Notes under the pieces: model-generated
Databases searched by the model: none
What the model saw: only the letters and a program-made list of their open reading frames with translations
What the model was told of the DNA's origin: nothing
Assembly (NCBI GenBank): GCA_947442105.1
Contig: CANEVH010000028.1
Location: forward strand, 1-49,436
Length of the DNA: 49,436 nt
Direction: 5' to 3'
Source of the DNA: Comamonadaceae bacterium
GTDB lineage: Bacteria > Pseudomonadota > Gammaproteobacteria > Burkholderiales > Burkholderiaceae_C
Made by a program: the position numbers and the translations under genes
In this document: positions 24,265 to 32,560 of the stretch, piece by piece
Layout: each line of letters opens with the position of its first letter
Position numbering within the stretch: the stretch's first letter is position 1

Positions 24265-24993
24265 ATGAGCACGCCCCAATCCGTATTGGTAATAGGCGCC
24301 GGTGACGCCACCGGCGGCGCCATTGCCCGGCGCTTTGCGCGCGAAGGCCTGATCGCCTGCGTCACCCGGCGCCAGCGTGACAAATTGCTGCCCCTGGTGG
24401 CGCAGATTGAGGCCGAAGGCGGCACAGCGCACGCCTTTGGTTCGGACGCCCGGGTCGAGGCCGAGATGGTGTCACTGGTCGAAGGCATTGAACGCGACAT
24501 TGCGCCCATTGCGGTAGCGGTGTTCAACATCGGCGCCAATGTGCGCTTTTCGGTCACCGACACCACCGAGCGCGTCTACCGCAAGGTGTGGGAAATGGGC
24601 GCGTTGTCGGGCTTTTTGATGGGCCGCGAGGTGGCCAAAGCCATGCTCAAGCGCGGCCAGGGCACGATTATTTTTACCGGCGCCACCGCCAGCCTGCGCG
24701 GCGCGGCGGGGTTCTCGGCATTTGCCGGGGCCAAGCATGCGCTGCGGGCTTTGGCGCAAAGCATGGCGCGCGAACTGGGGCCAAAAGGCATCCACGTGGC
24801 GCACACCGTGATTGATGGCGCGATAGACACCCAGTTCATTGCCGAAAACTTTCCCGCGCGCTACGCCCTGAAAGACCAGGACGGCATCCTCAACCCCGAC
24901 CACATTGCCGAAGCCTATTGGCAGCTGCACCGCCAGCCGCGCAGCGCCTGGACGCAGGAGCTGGATTTGCGCCCGTGGATGGAAAACTGGTAA
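24265..24993 (+). CDS. SDR-family protein with Tyr-to-Phe change at the catalytic site
   Basis: 242 residues from ATG 24265; 10 bases separate it from the methionine synthase stop, so they are probably co-transcribed. A Rossmann start V-L-V-I-G-A-G-D-A-T-G-G-A is a variant of the usual GxxxGxG loop. N-I-G-A (88-91) replaces NNAG. The active site reads T-G-A-T-A-S-L-R-G and G-F-S-A-F-A-G-A-K, so Ser143 and Lys157 are present but position 153 is Phe where classical SDRs have Tyr. The H-V-A-H-T-V-I-D-G-A-I-D-T segment is shared with a bacterial subgroup that appears to have the same change. Either chemistry differs from a standard dehydrogenase or the protein is non-catalytic. The substrate is unknown. 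Confidence 0.82.
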   Translation: MSTPQSVLVIGAGDATGGAIARRFAREGLIACVTRRQRDKLLPLVAQIEAEGGTAHAFGSDARVEAEMVSLVEGIERDIAPIAVAVFNIGANVRFSVTDTTERVYRKVWEMGALSGFLMGREVAKAMLKRGQGTIIFTGATASLRGAAGFSAFAGAKHALRALAQSMARELGPKGIHVAHTVIDGAIDTQFIAENFPARYALKDQDGILNPDHIAEAYWQLHRQPRSAWTQELDLRPWMENW

Positions 24994-25040
24994 GCGCGCC
25001 GCGCCCTGTCACCCCTCCCCACAGCAAACAAGGAGCTCGC

Positions 25041-25631
25041 ATGCAAAAAACCGTGGAATTTTTCTTTGACTTTGGCAGCCCCACCACCTATCTGGCGCAT
25101 ACGCAAATGCACCAACTGGCTGTGGACACCGGCGCCAAAGTGGTGTACCGCCCCATGCTGCTAGGGGGCGTGTTCAAGGCCACGGGCAACGCCAGCCCGG
25201 TGACCGTACCTGCCAAGGGCCGCTGGATGGGCGCCGACATGGCGCGCTTTGCCACGCGCTACGGCGTGCCCTTTGCGCACAACCCGCACTTTCCCATCAA
25301 CACCCTGACGCTGATGCGTGGCGCCACCGGCCTGCAAATGCGCGACCCGCAGAAACTGATGGACTACGTAGACGCCGTGTTCCAGGCCATGTGGGTGCAG
25401 CCGCGCAATATGGGCGACCCCGCCGTCATGGCCGAAGTGCTGGGGGCCGCTGGCTTTAGCGCTGAGTCTTTGATGGGCTTGGTGGCCGACCCCGAGGTCA
25501 AGGGGCAGCTGGTGGCCACCACCGAAGAAGCAGTAGCGCGCGGCGCGTTTGGTGCGCCTACGTTTTTTGTAGGCGAGCAGATGTTTTTCGGGCAGGACCG
25601 GCTGGACTTTGTGCGCGAGGCGCTGGCCTGA
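25041..25631 (+). CDS. 2-hydroxychromene-2-carboxylate isomerase family (DsbA/GST-kappa fold)
   Basis: 196 residues from ATG 25041, with AAGGAG eight bases upstream. V-E-F-F-F-D-F-G-S-P-T-T-Y-L-A opens the thioredoxin-like fold, with the catalytic Ser in place of the DsbA cysteine. V-Y-R-P-M-L-L-G-G-V-F, and the C-terminal A-R-G-A-F-G-A-P-T-F-F-V-G, then G-Q-D-R-L, are family-typical. Characterised relatives isomerise hydroxychromene carboxylates with glutathione during naphthalene degradation. Many paralogues act elsewhere, and no aromatic-degradation genes are nearby. It follows the SDR gene by 47 bases on the same strand. Confidence 0.87.
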   Translation: MQKTVEFFFDFGSPTTYLAHTQMHQLAVDTGAKVVYRPMLLGGVFKATGNASPVTVPAKGRWMGADMARFATRYGVPFAHNPHFPINTLTLMRGATGLQMRDPQKLMDYVDAVFQAMWVQPRNMGDPAVMAEVLGAAGFSAESLMGLVADPEVKGQLVATTEEAVARGAFGAPTFFVGEQMFFGQDRLDFVREALA

Positions 25632-25686
25632 CTTTCACCGCAGCTCCTTGGTGCCATCGGGCCGATTGCCGCGCGTGTTGCTTCAC

Positions 25687-26742
25687 TCAGGCGACGGCGC
25701 TCGCTTCAATGCGGTTTCGTCCGCTGTTCTTGGCCACATAAAGCGCGGCATCGGCGCGCGCAAGCACGTTCCCTCCAATCTCCCCTAGCGCAGACTGCGC
25801 AACGCCGCCTGAGAGGGTGAGTCGCCCGAGCTTGTCGCCGTTTTTGCGGCGAACCAGCGACATGCTTTCTACCCTGGCGCGCAGCGCATTGGCCAGCATG
25901 GTGGCCGAGTGCAGGTCGGTGTCGGGCAGCAAAATGGCAAATTCCTCGCCGCCATAGCGCGCTGCCAGGTCGCCCGCGCGCACGCCCTGGCCCAAAGTGC
26001 GTGCCACCAGGCGCAGCACCTCATCGCCCACCGGATGGCCGTAGGTGTCGTTAAACCCCTTGAAGTGATCAATATCGAACATCACGAGCGAAAACCGCGC
26101 CTGCGCCGGCGCGTTGGACAGGCGCGCCAGTTCCGTGTCAAAGGCCTGGCGATTGGCCAATGAAGTCAAACTGTCCGTAACCGCCTGCTTGCGCACCGCG
26201 TCCAGGTCGCGCCCCAGGGCCTGCATGGCCAAGGTGGACTGCGCCAAAGCCTCTTCAAGCGCGCGGTTGTGGGCCAGCATCTGGCTGGTGTCGTCCAACA
26301 GCGCGCGCAGGGTGGACTGTAGGGCCAGGGGCACATTGGACGCATCCAGCTTGCCGCTGGCCGTTTGCAGCGTAGCGCTGAACCGCTGGGTCGCCGAACG
26401 CGCCAGTTCCACTTGTTGGCTCACCCCGCTGATCGTGGCCTCAATGCGCACACCCGCCTCGCGCACGCTGTCACTGCGTTTTTCCTCACTCAAAAACAGT
26501 TGGTGGATGCCTTCGCACTGGGCCTCTGTGATGGGCTGCGCTTGCGCCAACAAGGTGTCCAGGGCGCGAACCACCTCAAGATGCGTCTGCGCGTAGTAGG
26601 CGTACCACAGCTCAAAATACTGCGGCAGGGGCGACAAACCTCCGCTGCGCAGGCGTGCCAAGGCCTGGTTGGCGTACCGGTTGGCCGGCTCATCAGGCAA
26701 AAAATAGTTCGTTGCGCTAGGCGGGGCTTCGTTTGGATGCAT
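25687..26742 (-). CDS. Diguanylate cyclase (GGDEF domain)
   Basis: 351 residues. There is no signal peptide or transmembrane helix, so it is cytoplasmic. Residues 1-185 are a helical, partly coiled-coil region (A-V-G-R-I-E-A-T-like heptads about 95-130 and 155-185) without a known sensor signature. Residues 186-351 are a GGDEF domain: D-S-L-T-S-L-A-N-R-Q-A-F (190-201), F-D-I-D-H-F-K-G-F-N-D (222-232) and the active-site R-Y-G-G-E-E-F (262-268). R-A-G-D at 255-258 is an intact RxxD inhibitory site, so product feedback is expected. It makes cyclic di-GMP from two GTP. It is a single gene, converging with the isomerase gene 55 bases away. Confidence 0.93.
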   Translation of the reverse strand: MHPNEAPPSATNYFLPDEPANRYANQALARLRSGGLSPLPQYFELWYAYYAQTHLEVVRALDTLLAQAQPITEAQCEGIHQLFLSEEKRSDSVREAGVRIEATISGVSQQVELARSATQRFSATLQTASGKLDASNVPLALQSTLRALLDDTSQMLAHNRALEEALAQSTLAMQALGRDLDAVRKQAVTDSLTSLANRQAFDTELARLSNAPAQARFSLVMFDIDHFKGFNDTYGHPVGDEVLRLVARTLGQGVRAGDLAARYGGEEFAILLPDTDLHSATMLANALRARVESMSLVRRKNGDKLGRLTLSGGVAQSALGEIGGNVLARADAALYVAKNSGRNRIEASAVA

Positions 26743-26987
26743 CTCGAATTCGACAGCTAGCGCACGGTTGCAAGTAAAAAAGGCGCGGGCCCAGGTCTAC
26801 AGATCGCAAGCAAAAGCTGTATTTTTATGTTGATAAAAACACATTTTATATTAAATTATTAAAAATCAATGATTATTAATGCCTGCCTGACTGCGCGTAA
26901 ACACCAAGACTTGGCTGCCAAGGCGTGGCCAAAGCGTGGCGCCTGGGCATGGATAATGCCGCCACATCAAAACAACGAGACGTCCCC

Positions 26988-28106
26988 ATGCACCGTGTCG
27001 CCATTAGCAGTACCGGCCTGTTTACGCCGCCCGAAACCATTACCAACGCCGAGTTGGTAGAGGCCTTCAACCAGTACGCTGCGCTGGAAAACAACCGCTA
27101 CTCCAACGAGATCGCCGCCGGAACCCACGCCGCGCTGACTGACTCCAACGTCGAATTCATCGAAAAAGCCTCGGGCATCCAGCGCCGCTATGTGATGGAC
27201 AAGACCGGTGTGCTCGACCCCAGCCGCATGCGCCCGCGTTTTGCGCCCCGCCCGGACTCAGAAATCTCCATGATGGCCGAAATCGGCGTGCAGGCGGCCC
27301 AAGCCGCACTTGACGCGGCGGGCAAAACCGCTGCCGATGTGGACGGGCTGATCTGCGCTGCGGCCAATATGCAGCGCCCCTACCCCGCCATGGGTGTGGA
27401 AATCCAAACCGCACTGGGCATCAATGGCTACGCGTTTGACATGAATGTGGCCTGCTCCTCGGCCACGTTTGCGCTGGAACTGGCCTTCAACGCGGTACGC
27501 ACCGGCCAGGCGCGGGCGATTTTGGTGGTCAACCCCGAAATTACGTCCGCCCACCTGGCCTGGAAAGACCGCGATTGCCACTTCATCTTTGGCGATGTGT
27601 GCACCGCCATCCTGGTAGAGAGGCTGGATTTGGCCCCCGCTGGTGCGTTTGAGATTTTGGGCACGCGGCTCCTGAGCACGTTTTCCAACAACATCCGCAA
27701 CAACCAGGGTTTTATGTCCCGCGCCGAAGACCGCGACCCCGACGACCGCGACCAGCTGTTTCGCCAAGAGGGCCGCAAGGTGTTCAAGGAAGTCTGCCCC
27801 ATGGCGGCCGACCATATTGCCGGGCATCTGGAATCATTCGGTTACGCGCCAACCGATGTACGCCGCTTCTGGCTGCACCAGGCCAATTTGTCCATGAACC
27901 AGTTCATCAGCCGCAAGCTACTGGGCCGCGACGCCACCATTGAGGAAGCGCCGGTCATCCTGGACGAGTTCGCCAACACCGCGTCCGCAGGTTCCATCAT
28001 CGCTTTTCACCGCCACAAGACCGACATTGAGGCGGGCCAAGTGGGCGTGATTTGCTCGTTTGGCGCGGGCTATTCGATTGGCAGCGTGGTGGTGAAGAAG
28101 CTGTAA
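26988..28106 (+). CDS. FabH-like 3-oxoacyl-ACP synthase III family protein
   Basis: 372 residues from ATG 26988. Thiolase-fold synthase with the complete KAS III triad: Cys156 (N-V-A-C-S-S-A-T), His297 (W-L-H-Q-A-N-L) and Asn330 (F-A-N-T-A-S-A-G-S). It is about 50 residues longer than housekeeping FabH, with an added region after residue 25 (A-A-L-E-N-N-R-Y-S-N) and near 240-262. This places it in the larger FabH-like subgroup rather than the core fab operon enzyme. It is expected to condense an acyl-CoA starter with malonyl-ACP. No acyl carrier protein, malonyltransferase or reductase lies nearby. An AT-rich tract (26815-26882) precedes it and may hold the promoter. Confidence 0.87.
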   Translation: MHRVAISSTGLFTPPETITNAELVEAFNQYAALENNRYSNEIAAGTHAALTDSNVEFIEKASGIQRRYVMDKTGVLDPSRMRPRFAPRPDSEISMMAEIGVQAAQAALDAAGKTAADVDGLICAAANMQRPYPAMGVEIQTALGINGYAFDMNVACSSATFALELAFNAVRTGQARAILVVNPEITSAHLAWKDRDCHFIFGDVCTAILVERLDLAPAGAFEILGTRLLSTFSNNIRNNQGFMSRAEDRDPDDRDQLFRQEGRKVFKEVCPMAADHIAGHLESFGYAPTDVRRFWLHQANLSMNQFISRKLLGRDATIEEAPVILDEFANTASAGSIIAFHRHKTDIEAGQVGVICSFGAGYSIGSVVVKKL

Positions 28107-28142
28107 GCAGCACCATTGCGGCGCCGCTTTGGCGCTTTTGGC

Positions 28143-28670
28143 TCAGGCCAGCGGGCGCTTGAGCCGGATTTCTTCGATCTTCACCCCGCCTATCGACACG
28201 GTTTTGGCGCTGGGCATTTCGCGCTTGAAGCCGGCGTTGGTGAAAAACTGCATGGCGCGCTCATTGGCCAGGGGCAGCCAGATGCTCACATCGGTGCAGC
28301 CTTCTTCTATGAGCCCCTCGCGCGCAGCGTCCCACAGTGACAAGCCCACGCCCAGGCCGACAAAGTCCGCGTCGGCGTAAATCGACCAAATCTCGCCCAT
28401 GGTGGGTTTGGTGCCTTCGTCGCGGCTGCGGTCAAAGCCGACAAAACCAACGATGCGCTCACCGTGCAGCGCCACATGGACCTGCGGCTCGGCGTATTCG
28501 ATGGCCTCGCGCCAGTAGGCCTGGCGCTTGTCCAGCGCCATGAGTGGCACCTGCACGTCGCCCAGCAGCCCTTGATAGGCGTCTTGCACGGTGGCGTTGT
28601 GCAGGTCGGCAATGGCGCGCGCGTCACGCACAACGGCCGGGCGAACGGGAAAAACGGAAGTACTGGACAT
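28143..28670 (-). CDS. GNAT family N-acetyltransferase
   Basis: 175 residues from ATG 28670. Family features: an N-terminal V-R-P-A-V-V-R-D-A-R-A-I-A-D-L-H strand-helix, G-F-V-G-F-D and E-I-W-S-I-Y-A-D-A-D-F-V-G-L-G-V-G (acetyl-CoA loop, Q/RxxGxG/A type with G-L-G-V-G), then a C-terminal A-M-Q-F-F-T-N-A-G-F motif. The substrate is unknown. It is a lone gene between convergent FabH-like and divergent cytochrome genes; the 129 bases upstream are shared with the plus-strand cytochrome gene. Confidence 0.87.
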   Translation of the reverse strand: MSSTSVFPVRPAVVRDARAIADLHNATVQDAYQGLLGDVQVPLMALDKRQAYWREAIEYAEPQVHVALHGERIVGFVGFDRSRDEGTKPTMGEIWSIYADADFVGLGVGLSLWDAAREGLIEEGCTDVSIWLPLANERAMQFFTNAGFKREMPSAKTVSIGGVKIEEIRLKRPLA

Positions 28671-28798
28671 GGAAGAAAAAGACCTGAAGTTGTGAAAATT
28701 GTGAATGCCGAGGAATTGTCGCAGCATCCAAGTTTGACCTGCGCGCGCCACGTGAGGGCTTGCAGCCTTCAAGCACCTCAACAGTTACAGTCCCTCGC

Positions 28799-29536
28799 AT
28801 GTTCCCTCCGACCGTATTTTCTTCTTTGAGCGCCAAACACTGGTTGCTAGGCTTTGTGTGCGTCGCGATGCATTTGCTGCTTCTGCCCCGCGCAGGGGCG
28901 GAAAGCGCAGACCCCATGGCCCAGCGTACGCTGGCCTGCACCAGTTGCCACGGGCCGCAGGGCAAGTCCGGCCCCGACGGCTACTACCCCCGCCTGGCGG
29001 GCAAACCCGCAGGCTATTTGTACAACCAGCTGCGCAATATCCACGACGGCAGGCGCCAGTACGCGCCCATGCAAGGGCTGCTAGCCACCCTGAACGACGC
29101 CTATTTGCGCGAGATGGCCGATTATTTTTCTAATCTCGACGTTCCCTACCCGCCACCGGTCGCGCAGCGCACAGACGCCGCCGTGCTGGCGCGAGGCCAA
29201 ACGCTGGCCTTGCAGGGCGACCGCGCCCTGCAGCTGCCGGCCTGCACCCAGTGCCACGGCACGGCCCTGACTGGCGTGCAACCCCACACGCCCGGCCTGC
29301 TGGGCCTGCCGCGCGACTACCTGAATGCGCAGTTAGGCGGCTGGCAAACCGGGCAACGCAAAGCGCAGGCACCCGACTGCATGGCGCACATTGCGAAAGG
29401 GCTGAGCGACGCTGACGTGCACGCTGTCACCACCTGGCTGGCCAGCCAGACCGTGCCCAAGGCCTCACGCGCCGTGGCGCAAAGACCAGCGCTGGCCCCA
29501 GGCGCCAGCGCTATCGAATGCGGTAGCGCACCATGA
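28799..29536 (+). CDS. Diheme cytochrome c (c4-like)
   Basis: 245 residues with an N-terminal hydrophobic export signal (about 14-34). Two heme c sites are present: C47-T-S-C-H51 and C149-T-Q-C-H153. Each lies in a cytochrome-c4-type half with P-R-L-A-G-K-P-A-G-Y-L-Y-N-Q-L near the first and G-L-L-G-L-P-R-D-Y-L-N-A-Q-L after the second. It is a periplasmic electron carrier. The last four bases overlap the start of the triheme cytochrome gene (ATGA), so the two are co-translated and probably work together. Confidence 0.88.
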   Translation: MFPPTVFSSLSAKHWLLGFVCVAMHLLLLPRAGAESADPMAQRTLACTSCHGPQGKSGPDGYYPRLAGKPAGYLYNQLRNIHDGRRQYAPMQGLLATLNDAYLREMADYFSNLDVPYPPPVAQRTDAAVLARGQTLALQGDRALQLPACTQCHGTALTGVQPHTPGLLGLPRDYLNAQLGGWQTGQRKAQAPDCMAHIAKGLSDADVHAVTTWLASQTVPKASRAVAQRPALAPGASAIECGSAP

Positions 29537-30960
29537 GCGCAGCGCCAAACAGCCATGACGGCACGCCGCTGAACGCAAAACCCCTCCGTGCGCTTGGGAC
29601 GCTTTGGGCGCTTTGGGCGCAAAGGCTCCTACGTGCGCTAGTCGCCTTGCTGCTGGCCGCAGGCGTCTGGGTGTTTTGGGGCGCCGATGCCTGGCACGAG
29701 CGCGGCGGTGAACCGGCCAGCGCCGCCACGGGGGCCAGCACCACGCAAACCGTAGAACATGGCGCCTATCTGGCGCGCATTGGCAACTGCGCGCTCTGCC
29801 ATACCGCCCAAGGTGGCGCGGCCTATGCCGGCGGGCGGGCCGTAGCGACGCCGTTTGGCGCCGTGGTGTCCACCAACATCACGCCCGACCGGGCCCAAGG
29901 CATTGGCCAATGGAGCGCCAACGACTTTTGGCGCGCTTTGCACCACGGCAAAAGCCGCGACGGGCGGCGGCTCTCGCCTGCCTTTCCCTACACCAGCTAC
30001 ACCCGCCTAAGCCGCGCTGATGCGGACGCGCTGTTTGACTACCTGCAAACCGTGGCGCCGTCATCGCGCGCCAACACCGCGTCGCCCTTGGCCTGGCCGT
30101 TCAACACCCAGGCGGCGCTGGCGGTCTGGCGCGCTCTGTATTTTTGGCCGCACACGAAAGTAGAAGCAGCAGCGCCCGGCCCCGATGGGGCCAGCCCCAG
30201 CCTTGGCGCCAGCGGAGTCAGCGCCGCCTATGCAGCCAGTCTGGCGCGCGGCGCCTACGTGGTCCAGGGCCTTGGCCATTGCACCGAATGCCATGGCGCG
30301 CGCAGCGCGCTGGGCGGCTTGGTGCGCGGCAAGGATCTGGCGGGTGCGGTACTGCCCGGCGTGTCTTGGTACGCGCCCTCGCTGCAAAGCGTGAACCAGG
30401 CGGGCGCCACCTCGGTGGCAGACACCGTGGCGCTCCTGCAAACCGGCACATCTGGCCAGCGCTGGGTAAACGGCCCCATGGCCGAAGTGGTGTTGCACGG
30501 CACGCAGTACCTGAGCGATGCAGACGCCCAGGCCATTGGCCTGTATTTGCAATCGCTAGTGCAGCCTGCGGCTCCGAAAGCGCCCCAAGCGCTCCCGAAG
30601 CAGCGCCCCCCAGCCGTCGGTGCCGACCCGCGTGCCGCCCAACTGTATGCAGACCAGTGCGCCGACTGCCACGGCAAAGAAGGCCAAGGCCAGCCCGGCG
30701 CCTACCCTGCCCTGGCGGGCAACCGCGCAGTGCTAATGGTCCCGCCCAACAACGCGGTGCTCAGCGTGCTGCATGGCGGCTTTGCCCCGGCCACTGCGGG
30801 CAACCCCCGCCCCTTTGGCATGCCGCCGTTCTTGCTGCAACTCTCAGACGCCGATGTGGCCGCCGTGCTGACCCACGTGCGCAGCGCCTGGGGCAACCAG
30901 GCCGCGCCAGTGAGCGCACTGCAAGTCCAGCAGATTCGCCGACCGCAAGCAGGGCCGTGA
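29533..30960 (+). CDS. Membrane-anchored triheme cytochrome c
   Basis: 475 residues. An N-terminal membrane anchor (about 24-50: L-W-A-L-W-A-Q-R-L-L-R-A-L-V-A-L-L) precedes three heme c sites: C86-A-L-C-H90, C250-T-E-C-H254 and C376-A-D-C-H380. The three-domain layout resembles the cytochrome subunit of membrane-bound alcohol/gluconate-type dehydrogenases, which passes electrons to ubiquinone. No dehydrogenase subunit lies next to it; its upstream partner is a diheme cytochrome (ATGA overlap). The stop overlaps the start of the RluA-type gene by one base (TGATG). Confidence 0.85.
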   Translation: MSAAPNSHDGTPLNAKPLRALGTLWALWAQRLLRALVALLLAAGVWVFWGADAWHERGGEPASAATGASTTQTVEHGAYLARIGNCALCHTAQGGAAYAGGRAVATPFGAVVSTNITPDRAQGIGQWSANDFWRALHHGKSRDGRRLSPAFPYTSYTRLSRADADALFDYLQTVAPSSRANTASPLAWPFNTQAALAVWRALYFWPHTKVEAAAPGPDGASPSLGASGVSAAYAASLARGAYVVQGLGHCTECHGARSALGGLVRGKDLAGAVLPGVSWYAPSLQSVNQAGATSVADTVALLQTGTSGQRWVNGPMAEVVLHGTQYLSDADAQAIGLYLQSLVQPAAPKAPQALPKQRPPAVGADPRAAQLYADQCADCHGKEGQGQPGAYPALAGNRAVLMVPPNNAVLSVLHGGFAPATAGNPRPFGMPPFLLQLSDADVAAVLTHVRSAWGNQAAPVSALQVQQIRRPQAGP

Positions 30961-31658
30961 TGGCACCCACGCCGCCAGCGGCGGTGCCCGGCGCGCGCGC
31001 ACCCGGCTCCAGCGATCCGGGTCCCGAGGGCATTGCACTGGTGTACCAAGACGACTTTTTGCTGGTGCTGAACAAACCCCCCGGCCTCTTGTCGGTGCCC
31101 GGCCGGGGCGAAGACAAACAAGACTGCCTGAGCGCGCGGGTGCAAGCCCGGTTTGCCGACGCGCTGGTGGTGCACCGCCTGGACATGGCGACTTCGGGTT
31201 TGCTGCTGATGGCGCGCGGCCCCGACGCCCAGCGTGCCCTGAGCGCCGCTTTTGCGCAGCGCCAAGTACACAAGCGCTACCTGGCCGAGGTGGCCGGGCT
31301 GCTGCCGGTCGATTCCGACTGGCAGACCATAGACCTGCCCATTCTGGTGGACTGGCCCAACCGCCCCTTGCGCACTATCCACGCGGAGGGCCAACCCAGC
31401 CAGACCCGCTGGCGCTGCGTGGCGCACAACCCGCTACGCCAAACCAGCCGCCTGGAGCTTGAGCCCCTCACCGGGCGCAGCCACCAGTTGCGCGTGCACC
31501 TGCAAGCGCTGGGTTACCCGATAGTGGGCGACGCGCTGTACGCGCCGCCAGCGGTGCAGGCCATGGCCCCGCGTCTGGCGCTGCACGCCTGCGCACTGGG
31601 TCTGGCGCACCCCGCTACTGGCGCGCCCATGCACTGGGATTGCCAGCCAGACTTCTGA
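30960..31658 (+). CDS. RluA-family RNA pseudouridine synthase
   Basis: 232 residues from ATG 30960, sharing one base with the cytochrome stop. A longer in-frame opening upstream only covers the cytochrome gene in another frame. Signatures: L-V-Y-Q-D-D-F-L-L-V-L-N-K-P-P-G-L-L-S-V-P-G, the catalytic V-H-R-L-D-M-A-T-S-G-L-L-L (the Asp is the nucleophile) and P-L-T-G-R-S-H-Q-L-R-V-H. There is no S4 domain, as in the short RluA/RluA-like forms that modify 23S rRNA and tRNA. The N-terminal 25 residues (Ala/Pro-rich) are probably disordered. The exact target uridine cannot be read. Confidence 0.9.
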   Translation: MAPTPPAAVPGARAPGSSDPGPEGIALVYQDDFLLVLNKPPGLLSVPGRGEDKQDCLSARVQARFADALVVHRLDMATSGLLLMARGPDAQRALSAAFAQRQVHKRYLAEVAGLLPVDSDWQTIDLPILVDWPNRPLRTIHAEGQPSQTRWRCVAHNPLRQTSRLELEPLTGRSHQLRVHLQALGYPIVGDALYAPPAVQAMAPRLALHACALGLAHPATGAPMHWDCQPDF

Positions 31659-31684
31659 GCGGGTCCAAGGCCTAAAATCCGAGG

Positions 31685-32539
31685 GTGAACTCCATCCTCA
31701 ACGCCGACCTGCATTGCCACTCCGTGGTGTCGGACGGCACCCTCACCCCCGAAGCCTTGGCCGAGCGCGCCCGTGGCAACGGCGTCGAACTCTGGGCCCT
31801 GACCGACCACGACGAAATTGGTGGCCAAACCCGCGCCCGCGCCGCCGCCCTGGCCTGCGGCATGCGCTACCTCAGCGGCGTAGAAATATCGGTCACTTTT
31901 TTGCACCAGACGGTGCATATCGTGGGTTTGGGCTTTGATACCGACAACGAAAACCTGCAACAAGGCCTGCGCGCCACCCGAGGCGGGCGCAGCCAACGCG
32001 CGCACGACATGGCCAAAGACCTGGCGCGCGTGGGCATCAAAGATGCGTTTGAAGGCGCTTTGCAATACGCAGGCAACCCGGACCTGATCTCGCGCACCCA
32101 CTTCGCCCGCCACCTGGTGGAAACCGGCGTGTGCAAGGAAACCAATGAGGTGTTTCGCAAATACCTGACCGAGGGCAAGCCGGGCTATGTGGAGCACCGC
32201 TGGGCCAGCCTGAAAGAGGCCGTGGGCTGGATCACTGGCGCAGGCGGCATGGCTGTGATTGCGCACCCGGCGCGCTACAAATTCACACCCAACGAAGAGT
32301 TCGCGCTCTTTACCGAATTCAAAGGCCATGGCGGACGCGGCGTCGAAGTCGTCACCGGCAGCCATTCGGCAGCCGAATACATCACTTACGCGGGCGCCGC
32401 CAAAGACTACGGCCTGGCCGCTTCGCGCGGTAGCGACTTTCACAGCCCGCTAGAGAGCCACACCGAGCTGGGCACCCTGCCCTACCTGCCCGGCGCGGTC
32501 ACGCCCGTGTGGGAACTGCTGGCCGAGCGCATCCACTAA
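31685..32539 (+). CDS. PHP-domain phosphoesterase (RNase AM / 3',5'-nucleoside bisphosphate phosphatase-like)
   Basis: 284 residues from a GTG start. Metal-binding PHP motifs: A-D-L-H-C-H-S-V-V-S-D-G-T (8-20), L-T-D-H-D-E-I-G-G, S-G-V-E-I-S, the mid-protein R-T-H-F-A-R-H-L, A-V-I-A-H-P-A-R-Y, and A-S-R-G-S-D-F-H-S-P. This is the YciV/TrpH arrangement, associated with 5'-end trimming of rRNA and hydrolysis of 3',5'-nucleoside bisphosphates. TAAAAT at 31673-31678 lies six bases before the GTG, so transcription may start at or near the start codon. The YciO-type gene follows 21 bases later, as in many proteobacteria. Confidence 0.88.
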   Translation: MNSILNADLHCHSVVSDGTLTPEALAERARGNGVELWALTDHDEIGGQTRARAAALACGMRYLSGVEISVTFLHQTVHIVGLGFDTDNENLQQGLRATRGGRSQRAHDMAKDLARVGIKDAFEGALQYAGNPDLISRTHFARHLVETGVCKETNEVFRKYLTEGKPGYVEHRWASLKEAVGWITGAGGMAVIAHPARYKFTPNEEFALFTEFKGHGGRGVEVVTGSHSAAEYITYAGAAKDYGLAASRGSDFHSPLESHTELGTLPYLPGAVTPVWELLAERIH

Positions 32540-32560
32540 GGTACTGGCGGGCGCCCGGCA

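Noticed and set aside
30144..30959. Upstream extension of the RluA-type frame over the cytochrome gene
   Set aside because: The extension is Arg/Pro/Ala-rich shadow sequence of the triheme cytochrome. The ATG at 30960 gives a normal-sized enzyme with a TGATG junction.
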